From Streptomyces sp. NBC_00525 (lineage in GTDB: Bacteria; Actinomycetota; Actinomycetes; Streptomycetales; Streptomycetaceae), in assembly GCF_036346595.1 (NCBI RefSeq), contig NZ_CP107834.1:558001-622000 (forward strand): a stretch of 64,000 nucleotides of DNA. Direction: 5' to 3'. The position numbers and the translations under genes are program-made. Positions 1-7,798 of the stretch are shown here, one piece after another. Every line of letters starts with the position of its first letter. Position 1 is the first letter of the stretch. Under the pieces are notes generated by a model that was given only the letters and a program-made list of their open reading frames with translations, was not told the origin of the DNA and made no database searches.

Positions 1-2528
1 ACGTAGGCGTAGGAGAACCGCCGGGCCACCGAATCGCCCGTGCCGTCCACCACCTCCTCGACGACCCCGACCAGCAGCCGCGGGGCGTCCGATCCGGCCG
101 CGACGAGGACCGTGCCCCGGTTGAGGGCGCTCCCGAAGTTGCGCACCGTTTCGGCCATGACGGCGTCGTGGAGCGGATGGCCGGGGGCGAGCAGATCGGT
201 GCGGGCGCGGTCGTCGGGCCGGACCCTGGCGAGATCGAAGGTGACGTCCTCGTACTGGGTGGCGATGGGGCCGCCGCCCGCCGCCCGGACCTGCTGCGGC
301 ACGTGGGCGATGGCGTACCGGCCCTCGGCGCGTCTGGTCATCCGGCCGCCGAGCCGGCCGAAGGCGTTCCTGAAGGTCGACTCGATGTCGTGCGGCCGCA
401 GGCGTCGGGCCGCGGCGTCGTCCATGGTGTCCCGCAGCACGCGGAGGTCGGCATCCGAGAAGTGCTCCGACGCGAGCGCGCGTTCTTCGAGGAGCGAGGT
501 GAGGCCGTCGCCGACCGTGCTGTCGATGACCTCGCGCATGCGTCCCTTGACGGCCGGCTGCTCTCCGTACTGGATCGCTTCGAGGAGCAGGGACCGCAGC
601 GGGGTCTCGGCGAACGCCTCGCCCAGGACGTCGAAGACCTTGCCACCGTACGTCGCGCTCATCTGGTCGAGCTTCTCCAGCAGGCGGGTGAAGACCTCGC
701 CCTCGCGCGTGTTGGAGGCCACGAGGTTCCAGAGCCGGCAGACCTCCTCCTGCCCGATGCGATGGATGCGCCCGAAGCGCTGCTCGATGCGGTTGGGGTT
801 CCAGGGCAGGTCGTAGTTGATCATCAAGTGCGCGGCCTGCAGGTTGAGGCCCTCGCCCGCGGCGTCGGTGGCCAGCAGAATCCGGACGTCGGGGTTCCTG
901 GTGAATTCCTCGGTGATCTGCCGGCGCTCCGACCGGCGTACGCCGCCGTGGATGGCCCGGACCGCGTCGTCCCGGCCCAGCAGCGCGGTGATCCTGTCCC
1001 GGAGGTAGCGAAGGGTGTCGCGGTGCTCGGTGAAGACGATCAGTTTCCGCGGGCGTCCCCCGGCGTCCGTCACCAGGGCGTGATCCCTGAGCAGGGCGCA
1101 CAGCTCGGTCCATTTGCGGTCCGTACCGGCTTCGCGGACCCGCTGTGCCGTGCGTACCAGCGTCCGCAGTTCGACGAGTTCGGCATCGAGCTCCTCGACC
1201 GTCCGCGCGGCCGTCGCGGCGTCGAGCAGTTCCTCCTCGATGTCCTCGATCTCCCGGGCGTCGAAGTCGTCGTGGTCGAGGGCGTCGAGGTCGACGGCGG
1301 GCATGCTTCCGCGGTGGGTGCCGTCGAGGATCTCCTGCTTCCGGCGTTCCAGCCGTTCGGTACGCCGGACAAGGCTCCGGTGGATCGCCTCGGGGCTGGA
1401 GGCCAGCCGTCGCTGCAGCACGGTGAGGGCGAATCCGACGGTGTTCTTGCGGGTGCCGCCGACGCGGTCGGCGCGGTTCATCCCTTCCCGGACGTAGTGG
1501 GTGACGTCCTCGTAGAGCTCGTATTCGAGGGCCGTGAGCTCGTAGGGGACGGTTTCCGCCACCCGCTCGGGGAAGAGCCTGCGGCCCTCGAAGGTGAGCA
1601 GATCCTCCTTGATCATCCGCCGCATGATCCCGCTGACGTCGGCGGTGCTCCGCTGCCTGCCCTCGAACCTGTCGCGGTCCAGCAGGGTGAGGAAGAGCTG
1701 GAAGTCCTCCTCCTTGCCCGAGTGCGGGGTCGCGGTCATCAGCAGCAGGTGCCGTGTGATCTCCCCGAGCATCTCGCCGAGCTGGAACCTCTTGGTCTTC
1801 TCCACCTTGCCGCCGAAGTAGTGCCCGCCCATGCGGTGCGCCTCGTCGACGACGATCAGGTCCCAGTCCGTCTCCCCGAGCTGCGCCCGCAGGTGTTCGT
1901 TGCGGGCGAGCTGGTCCATGCGGGCGATCAGGAGCGGATGGGCCTCGAAGACGTTGGAGTGCGTCCGCGCGTCGGCCATCTGCTGTGTGAGCAGGTCGAA
2001 ACGGAGACCGAACTTGTAGAAGAGCTCGTCCTGCCACTGGTCGACCAGGCCGCCCGGAGCCACGACCAGGCAACGCCGGACGTCGTCGCGCAGCAGAAGT
2101 TCCTTGATGTAGAGCCCGGCCATCACCGTCTTCCCCGCACCCGGATCGTCGGCGAGCAGGAAGCGGAGAGGCGTACGGGGCATGAGCTCGCCGTACACGG
2201 CGCGGATCTGGTGCGGCAGCGGGGTGACGTCGCTGGTCGCCACGGCCAGCATCGGATCGAACAGGCCGGCCAGTGAGATTCGCTGGGCCTCGGCGACCAG
2301 CTTGAAGTCACCGGCGTCGGCGTCGAAGGCACGGCCGTGGTGGCGGGCCGTGCTCAGCCTGTCCTGGTCCCGCCGGAAGACGACCCGCTGGTCGAGGACG
2401 CCGGCGGCCGTCTTGAAGGTCAGCTCGACCGCGTCCCTGCCGTGCGGCTGAGCGGCGATGAGCGTGACGACCTCGGCGGGCAGGAGTCCGTCTATCCGGA
2501 GACCCGGCTTGAGCTCTTCGAGCAACAC
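1..2528 (-). CDS. SNF2-family helicase/ATPase, DrmD-like (C-terminus off window)
   Basis: Reading the minus strand from GTG at 2528 gives at least 842 codons without a stop, running off the left edge. GGAGG lies 8 nt before the GTG. Visible helicase motifs are Walker A ADDPGAGKT (about residues 126-134), DEAH (228-231), a motif III-like LLLMTATPHSG, and C-terminal lobe motifs LLATDAAGEGLNLQ and EQRFGRIHRIGQ. The N-terminus (LLEELKPGLRIDGLLPAEVV) and the ADDPGAGKT form of Walker A match, from memory, the DrmD / DUF3883-associated branch of bacterial SNF2 proteins rather than chromatin-type or RapA proteins. DrmD is the first gene of class 1 DISARM, followed by a methylase, drmA, drmB and drmC; those would lie left of this window. 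Inference: DNA-translocating ATPase of a defence locus. A stand-alone SNF2 ATPase is the alternative. Confidence 0.8.
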   Translation of the reverse strand, partial: MLLEELKPGLRIDGLLPAEVVTLIAAQPHGRDAVELTFKTAAGVLDQRVVFRRDQDRLSTARHHGRAFDADAGDFKLVAEAQRISLAGLFDPMLAVATSDVTPLPHQIRAVYGELMPRTPLRFLLADDPGAGKTVMAGLYIKELLLRDDVRRCLVVAPGGLVDQWQDELFYKFGLRFDLLTQQMADARTHSNVFEAHPLLIARMDQLARNEHLRAQLGETDWDLIVVDEAHRMGGHYFGGKVEKTKRFQLGEMLGEITRHLLLMTATPHSGKEEDFQLFLTLLDRDRFEGRQRSTADVSGIMRRMIKEDLLTFEGRRLFPERVAETVPYELTALEYELYEDVTHYVREGMNRADRVGGTRKNTVGFALTVLQRRLASSPEAIHRSLVRRTERLERRKQEILDGTHRGSMPAVDLDALDHDDFDAREIEDIEEELLDAATAARTVEELDAELVELRTLVRTAQRVREAGTDRKWTELCALLRDHALVTDAGGRPRKLIVFTEHRDTLRYLRDRITALLGRDDAVRAIHGGVRRSERRQITEEFTRNPDVRILLATDAAGEGLNLQAAHLMINYDLPWNPNRIEQRFGRIHRIGQEEVCRLWNLVASNTREGEVFTRLLEKLDQMSATYGGKVFDVLGEAFAETPLRSLLLEAIQYGEQPAVKGRMREVIDSTVGDGLTSLLEERALASEHFSDADLRVLRDTMDDAAARRLRPHDIESTFRNAFGRLGGRMTRRAEGRYAIAHVPQQVRAAGGGPIATQYEDVTFDLARVRPDDRARTDLLAPGHPLHDAVMAETVRNFGSALNRGTVLVAAGSDAPRLLVGVVEEVVDGTGDSVARRFSYAY

Positions 2529-2652
2529 GTGCGCAACCTCCGCTTGGCAGCCTGCGAACGCTACGCGGACGTTCCGGCGATGTCGTGATCCCGTCGACGT
2601 GTCCGACCGGGGTCGCTAATCTTCCCAGAGGTCATGCGAGTCGGCGGGGGCA
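2529..2652. promoter_or_regulatory. divergent promoter region between two SNF2 genes
   Basis: These 124 bases separate the start codons of two oppositely directed SNF2-type genes, so promoters for both must lie here or overlap the coding ends. No convincing -35/-10 pair or palindrome is seen. Confidence 0.4.
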
Positions 2653-5283
2653 ATGGAACGAGAAGCACGTCATCACCTGCGCGGTGTGGTGGACGTCGTC
2701 AGCGGTTGGCACGGACTCGCGGCGCAGGTCACCGCGCGGCGGGGCCCCGTCGAAGCCGCGGCCGAGGACGCCGCCGGGCAGTTGCTGGGCCGCGTGGTTC
2801 CGCTCGGGACCGCGACGGCCACCTCGTGGCGCGTCCTGCAGCTCTCGCCCGCCGACACAGGTCCGCTCACCGCTCTGGCCCACCGCCGGGCCCTTCCGGC
2901 GATCACCGCCGAGGGCCGAGAGGGCATCCGCCGCCTGGCCGACGAGGCCGGCCCGGCGCTGGCCGCCGTCCGGCCGTTGTTCGGTGCCCGCCGGATCTTC
3001 TCCGGCCGGAGCCGCAAGGAGGAGGCGGAGCGAGCCGCCGCCCGGCTCCTGTCCCTCCACAAGGAGATCGGGAGCACCCGGCTCGTCCCGGAGCTGGAAG
3101 ACCTGGCGGCGTGGGACGCGAAGGCCGCTCCGGCACCGGGCCCTTCGGACGTGCTCGACGAGCGGGTCGGCCTCGCGGCGCGCCTCGGTGCCGGAGCCGA
3201 GGTCGTCGAGGCGCGGGAGCTGCGTCCGGCCAGGACCGCGCTCGCCGCGATCGACCGGGCCCTGCACCGCGAGAGCGGGTTCCGATCGGCCGTCGAGGCC
3301 GCCGGCAACGCCGTACGGCAGGCGGAGGTGCGCAAGCTGGTCGCCGGAATGCCCGTGGAACGGCTCAAGGACGCGACCAACGGCCGGCTGCGCATCACGG
3401 CGCTGCACGACGCGGGAATCCGGACCGTGCAACAGGTCCTCGACCAGCGGTCGGCGATCCAGTCGCTCCCCGGCGTCGGGGAGACCACGGGCAACCGGAT
3501 GATCGGCGCCGCGCAGACCATCTGGCAGACCACGATGGACGAGATGCCCATCCGCATCGACATCAAGAACCGCTCGCAGTCCACCACCGCGCTGCTCAAG
3601 GCGATGCGGGCCTGGGACGCGGCGCGCTCGATCCGCAACGCGACCTCGGACCTCGCCGCCGCCGACGCGGTACGCCCGCTCCTCCAGAACCTCGCGCCCC
3701 AGACCTCCCACGTGGTGTTCGTCCCATGGCCCCGGCCCGTCGCCGAACTGCGTACCGCGCTGGCCGCCGTCGAACGGCGCGGGGCCGCTCTCGGCGGTGG
3801 GTCGAGCGCTGCGGGCGGTGATCCCTGGGACGACTTCCTCTCGCGGCCGGCCGACTACTACGCGATGCTCTCGGAGCTCGGGTTCCTCGCCGACGACGCC
3901 GAGAAGAGCCAGGGGGACCTGCCGGCCGAGATCGTCGAGGCGGTCCGGCAGCTCACCCTCGACACCACCCATCTCAAGGCGTCCCTGCGCGGATACCAGT
4001 CCTTCGGCGCCCGCTTCGCGATCGTGCAGCGGAAGGTCGTCATCGGCGACGAGATGGGGCTGGGGAAGACGGTCGAATCCCTCGCGGTGCTCACGCATCT
4101 GCGGGCCAAGGGCGCCTCGCACTTCCTGGTGGTGTGCCCGGCGGCCGTCGTGACCAACTGGGTCCGCGAAGTCCGTGACAAGTCGGATCTGCGGGCGTTC
4201 CGTCTGCACGGTCCCGCCCGCGAGGACGCGCTGCGGTCCTGGGTGCGCAGTGGCGGAGTCGCCGTCACCACCTACGACATCCTCGGCTGGCTGGAGAACC
4301 GGATACCCGAACGCGCCCGACCGGCGTGCCTGGTGTTCGACGAGGCGCACTACATCAAGAATCCGCACGCCAAACGGACTCAGCGCTCCACCGCGCTGAT
4401 AGAGCGCTCCGAGCGGGCCGTCCTTCTCACCGGCACCCCGCTCGAGAACCGGATCGAAGAGTTCCGCAATCTCATCGGCTATCTGCGGCCCGACCTGCCG
4501 GTCGACGCCTCGGAGCTCTCTCCGCGCCAGTTCCGGAAGCAGGTGGCGCCGGCCTACCTGCGCCGCAACCAGGAAGACGTCCTCACCGAGCTCCCGGAGC
4601 GGCTCGACATCGATGAGTGGTTGCCGATGTCCGACGCCGACGAGCGGTACTACCGGGCCGCCGTCATCGACGGCAACTTCATGGCCATGCGCCAGGCAGC
4701 CCTGCGCGCCGGCGGCAGGTCCGAGAAGATCCTCCGCCTCGTGGACATAGTCCAGGAGGCGGAGGAGAACCAGCGCAAGGTGCTGGTCTTCTCCTACTTC
4801 CGTGACGTCCTCGACGCCGTGGCGTCCCACCTTCCGGGGAAGGTCTTCGGGCCGCTGACCGGCTCCGTACCCGCTCTGGCGCGGCAGCACATGGTCGACG
4901 ACTTCACCGCCGCACCCCACGGCGCCACCCTCGTCGCACAGATCGTGGCCGGCGGCGTCGGCCTGAACATCCAGGCGGCGTCGGTCGTCGTGATCTGCGA
5001 GCCCCAGCTCAAGCCGACGACGGAGTGGCAGGCGATCGGCCGCGCCCACAGGATGGGTCAGCTGGATTCGGTGCAGGTGCACCGCCTGCTCTCCGAAGAG
5101 GGGGTGGACCAGCGCATCATCGAGATCCTGGCCCGCAAGAACCAGCTGTTCGAGGACTTCGCCCGGGTCTCCGCCACGGCGGACAGCGCCCCGGAGGCAT
5201 TCGACATCACGGACGCGGAACTGGCCCGCGAGATCGTCGCAGCCGAACGCGAACGCCTCCTCCGGGGGCCTGGGGAGGGTTAG
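2653..5283 (+). CDS. SNF2-family helicase with internal helix-hairpin-helix segment
   Basis: 876-aa protein starting at ATG 2653 behind a G-rich weak ribosome site. Residues 1-230 are alpha-helical-looking and not recognised. Residues about 240-285 contain a helix-hairpin-helix pattern (LHDAGIRTVQQVLD, then LPGVGETTGNR), a DNA-binding fold common in repair proteins. The SNF2 motor follows: GDEMGLGKT (about 465-473), DEAH (562-565), LLTGTPLENR, and QAIGRAHRMGQ (about 793-803). It is divergent from the DrmD-like SNF2 gene at the window's left edge and is followed after 37 bases by a DUF6357-like gene. Function inferred: ATP-driven DNA translocase, perhaps repair or defence. The HhH-SNF2 arrangement is the notable part; no nuclease domain is visible. 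Confidence 0.85.
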   Translation: MEREARHHLRGVVDVVSGWHGLAAQVTARRGPVEAAAEDAAGQLLGRVVPLGTATATSWRVLQLSPADTGPLTALAHRRALPAITAEGREGIRRLADEAGPALAAVRPLFGARRIFSGRSRKEEAERAAARLLSLHKEIGSTRLVPELEDLAAWDAKAAPAPGPSDVLDERVGLAARLGAGAEVVEARELRPARTALAAIDRALHRESGFRSAVEAAGNAVRQAEVRKLVAGMPVERLKDATNGRLRITALHDAGIRTVQQVLDQRSAIQSLPGVGETTGNRMIGAAQTIWQTTMDEMPIRIDIKNRSQSTTALLKAMRAWDAARSIRNATSDLAAADAVRPLLQNLAPQTSHVVFVPWPRPVAELRTALAAVERRGAALGGGSSAAGGDPWDDFLSRPADYYAMLSELGFLADDAEKSQGDLPAEIVEAVRQLTLDTTHLKASLRGYQSFGARFAIVQRKVVIGDEMGLGKTVESLAVLTHLRAKGASHFLVVCPAAVVTNWVREVRDKSDLRAFRLHGPAREDALRSWVRSGGVAVTTYDILGWLENRIPERARPACLVFDEAHYIKNPHAKRTQRSTALIERSERAVLLTGTPLENRIEEFRNLIGYLRPDLPVDASELSPRQFRKQVAPAYLRRNQEDVLTELPERLDIDEWLPMSDADERYYRAAVIDGNFMAMRQAALRAGGRSEKILRLVDIVQEAEENQRKVLVFSYFRDVLDAVASHLPGKVFGPLTGSVPALARQHMVDDFTAAPHGATLVAQIVAGGVGLNIQAASVVVICEPQLKPTTEWQAIGRAHRMGQLDSVQVHRLLSEEGVDQRIIEILARKNQLFEDFARVSATADSAPEAFDITDAELAREIVAAERERLLRGPGEG

Positions 5284-5320
5284 GCGCCGCCGGGCCGGGG
5301 CGATGGGGAAGACTGAGGCC

Positions 5321-6559
5321 ATGAGAGACATCGTTTTCGGGCGCAGTGGCTGGATACCGAGCGTCGTCCGCCAGGACGGGGAGTTGCGGCTGCTGCTGGG
5401 TGCCGGGGCCGACGTCACGCATGCGCCCCGTACGTTCACCTTCCCGGTGCGGGAGGCGCACCTCGCGGTGATGCGGGAGGACCTGGGCCGGCATCTGCTG
5501 CTGTGGAGTGCGGTGCTTCCGCTGTGCGACGCCGCCGGGACGCGGGGACCGCTCGACGAGGACGCCGCCGTCGCGCTGCTCGATCCGATCCTTCTCGCAC
5601 CCCCGGCGGAGGTCGACACGCTGTTCCGGCGCGTCCCGTGGGCCAGGGGCACGCTCGTCGCCCACGGCGCCGACCTTGCGCTGCTGGACGAGGGCCGGGT
5701 CCACGCGGCGATGCGTACGGCGACGGAGACGTCCGACCGGAAGCGGGCCGCGGACGACGCCGCTCAGCGCCGTCGCGCGGCGCGCGGAGTCGCGCTCGGG
5801 CCGCGCGACGCCGCGATCCTGCGGTACACGGGCCAGTACGCGCACGGCGCGACGATCCCGAAGCGGCTGCCCGACGCCGTCGACCCCGCGCTGCTGCCCC
5901 AGGTCATGCGTGTACTCGCCACCGCCGAGCAGGCGTGCGCCGGCCTCGGCATCGGCCGCGATCCGCGACGGGGCAGGCGCGCCACGGACAAGCAGGACTG
6001 GAAGCGGATGGAGGCGGCGGTCGGCGCCGCCGTGCGCGGCGCCCACCCCGGCCTCGCCGACGACGCGGTGCGCACGGTGGGTTTCCTGATGTGCTCGGAG
6101 GCCTCGGACCGCGCCAGGGACACGCTCCTGGACGACGGGGACGCCACCGGGGAGCGGGCGGGGACGGTGTTGTCGTTCACCGACGACAAGGAGGTCGAGA
6201 AGGTCTGGCGTCCGGGCAGCGGCCTCAGCGCCACCGCCGCGTTCTGGGAGTTCGTCGCCGAGCGCTCGGCCTCGGGCAACCAGGTCTTCACCATCGAGGA
6301 CGAGGAGCGGGGCGAGGGAATCCAGGTCCACTTCTACGCGGACTCGGCGGCCCGGATCACGACGGTGCGCGAAGGCACGGACGGCTCCGAACCGGAGTAC
6401 GGGGTCGAGTACGTCCTGGTCGACGGAATGAGCGGCTACCGGAACCTGGTGGCCGCCTTCGTCCGAGGCGGCTGCGCCGGGCTCGACGGCCTCGGCCCGT
6501 GGATATCGGACAACGCCGAGTTCGAGCAGGCACGCCGCCGCCGCGACGCCGCCCGCTAG
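5321..6559 (+). CDS. DUF6357-like protein of unknown function
   Basis: 412-aa soluble protein read from ATG 5321 (MRDIVFGRSGW). An in-frame ATG at 5303 would add six residues, but the later start fits relatives I remember and has GAGG just upstream. No signal peptide or membrane segment is visible. It is charged in the middle (about residues 135-160, Arg/Ala-rich) and ends Arg-rich. The C-terminal third (FTIEDEERGEGIQVHFYAD onward) looks like an alpha/beta domain. I associate this sequence with the DUF6357 family, which occurs in Streptomyces; no function is known to me. It follows the HhH-SNF2 helicase by 37 bases in the same direction and may share its transcript. Confidence 0.7.
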   Translation: MRDIVFGRSGWIPSVVRQDGELRLLLGAGADVTHAPRTFTFPVREAHLAVMREDLGRHLLLWSAVLPLCDAAGTRGPLDEDAAVALLDPILLAPPAEVDTLFRRVPWARGTLVAHGADLALLDEGRVHAAMRTATETSDRKRAADDAAQRRRAARGVALGPRDAAILRYTGQYAHGATIPKRLPDAVDPALLPQVMRVLATAEQACAGLGIGRDPRRGRRATDKQDWKRMEAAVGAAVRGAHPGLADDAVRTVGFLMCSEASDRARDTLLDDGDATGERAGTVLSFTDDKEVEKVWRPGSGLSATAAFWEFVAERSASGNQVFTIEDEERGEGIQVHFYADSAARITTVREGTDGSEPEYGVEYVLVDGMSGYRNLVAAFVRGGCAGLDGLGPWISDNAEFEQARRRRDAAR

Positions 6560-6573
6560 GGGGTGCCGCGGGT

Positions 6574-7029
6574 TCAGGACGAGCGAGGCGTGGCGGCGCC
6601 GGGTGCCACGACGGTGAGCAGGTCCACGACGAAGATCAGGGTGGAGTCGGCCGGGATCGCGGCGGAGGGCGACTGCTTGCCGTAGCCGAGGCGCGGGGGG
6701 ACGACGATCTCGCGTCGGCCGCCGGCCTTCATACCTCGCACGCCCCGGTCGAAGCCCTTGACGGCCTTGCCGCCGCCCACGGCGAACTTGAACGGCCGGC
6801 CCTGCTCCCAGGAGGAGTCGAACTCCCGGCCGGACGCGTACACGACCCCGACGTAGTGCACCTGGACCACGCGTCCGGGCAGCGCCTCGGGCCCGTCCCC
6901 GACCACAAGGTCCCGGATCACCAACTCGGCGCCCGCGGCCCCCTCGGGCACCCGGACCTCGGGCTTCCCCGGTCCACTCACCACGACCCCCTCACTCACC
7001 GTCGGCCCCTGTCGGCCCGGCGGCCTCAT
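6574..7029 (-). CDS. FKBP-type peptidyl-prolyl cis-trans isomerase
   Basis: 151-aa protein from ATG 7029. The open frame extends to 7137, but the extra N-terminus would overlap the end of the neighbouring lipoprotein gene and looks non-coding. It catalyses proline cis-trans isomerisation during protein folding. FKBP core features are all present: VQVHYVGVVYASGREFDSSW, KGFDRGVRGMKAGGRREIV, PPRLGYGKQ, IPADSTLIFVVDLL. There is no signal sequence, so it is probably cytoplasmic. Convergent with the DUF6357-like gene, with 14 bases between stop codons. This short one-domain FKBP is common in actinobacteria. The exact start is less certain than the identity. Confidence 0.9.
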   Translation of the reverse strand: MRPPGRQGPTVSEGVVVSGPGKPEVRVPEGAAGAELVIRDLVVGDGPEALPGRVVQVHYVGVVYASGREFDSSWEQGRPFKFAVGGGKAVKGFDRGVRGMKAGGRREIVVPPRLGYGKQSPSAAIPADSTLIFVVDLLTVVAPGAATPRSS

Positions 7030-7105
7030 TCGCACCTGCCGGACTCCATTGTCCACGCCGGTGTCCGTGATCCTCTGCCACGATGCCCCCGGAGCCGGCG
7101 CCGTA

Positions 7106-7456
7106 CTACGCACAGAGCCGCTTGAAGCCACTCGCACCCGGCCTGGCGCGGAACCTCACCTCGTGCCCGGCGTCGTCGGTGAACACCGCCTCGGTCTCCG
7201 AGTTCAAGGTCATCGTCCCGTGGTGGGTCGGGTTGCCCCACCCTTCCGGCGGGTTTCCCGAGCCGTCGGAGAGCGGCGCCTCCGCCTCGAAGTACGTCGA
7301 GCCGATACGGGCCTCGTCGATGCCGCAATGTGTGTAGAGGTCGAAGGGCATCGCCCGAGGAGGAACGTCAGCATCCTCATCAACCGCAGCACAACCCGCG
7401 AGCACCCCGGCAACCAACGCGAGGACGAGGCCGGTTCGCCCAACTCTCTCAATCAT
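7106..7456 (-). CDS. small putative lipoprotein
   Basis: 116-aa protein from ATG 7456; an upstream in-frame start at 7516 would add an unlikely proline/glycine-rich leader. The N-terminus is a lipoprotein signal: basic MIERVGR, a hydrophobic stretch, then the lipobox LAGC with Cys22, so it should be lipid-anchored outside the membrane. The mature part has two further cysteines (THCGIDEA near the N-terminal end and a Cys two residues before the end) that could pair. It resembles a conserved Streptomyces hypothetical family (YTHCGIDEARIGSTYFEAE); function unknown. It lies 76 bases upstream of the FKBP gene on the same strand and could be co-transcribed. Confidence 0.75.
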   Translation of the reverse strand: MIERVGRTGLVLALVAGVLAGCAAVDEDADVPPRAMPFDLYTHCGIDEARIGSTYFEAEAPLSDGSGNPPEGWGNPTHHGTMTLNSETEAVFTDDAGHEVRFRARPGASGFKRLCA

Positions 7457-7519
7457 GCCCCTCCGACGCCCCGCCGAAGTAACCGGTTCCCCACCTCCGG
7501 GCCCCTGCACGGTCACGTG

Positions 7520-7690
7520 CTACCACCGGCTGACCGGAAAACCTCGCGCAGACCCGACGCCATCCAACTCACGCCAACTCGCCTGGGCCTGCCGCCCGGC
7601 CTCGCGCCAGCGGCCCTCGACGAGGATCAGCCTGCCTCCGGGACGCAGGCGCCCGGTCCACTTGCGCGGAGCGGTGGGTGTCGGCCTTCG
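7520..7690 (-). pseudogene. remnant of a class I SAM-dependent methyltransferase
   Basis: The minus-strand frame ending in TAG at 7520-7522 encodes WTGRLRPGGRLILVEGRW, the typical post-motif-II segment of class I methyltransferases (LRPGGRLVLVEGRW in relatives), followed by about 30 unrelated-looking residues. No start codon, glycine-rich SAM-binding motif or other catalytic segment is present. The rest of 7457-7798 holds nothing else I can identify. Read as decayed debris at the left margin of the accessory island. Confidence 0.45.
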
Positions 7691-7798
7691 GGCAGGAGTG
7701 GGCGGCGCCGCTGGAGGAGTTTCCAGTCAAGTTCTTCTGTTCAGCTTCTTGAAGTTCGTGCCTTCCCGCAGTCTTCGGTCGTTGAGAAGATCATCGCC

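Noticed and set aside
168-2276. Plus-strand 702-aa open frame
   Set aside because: Antisense shadow of the SNF2/DrmD-like gene; no family features, strand-reversed codon pattern.
2632-5652. Minus-strand 1006-aa open frame
   Set aside because: Shadow of the HhH-SNF2 helicase, which has all helicase motifs on the plus strand.
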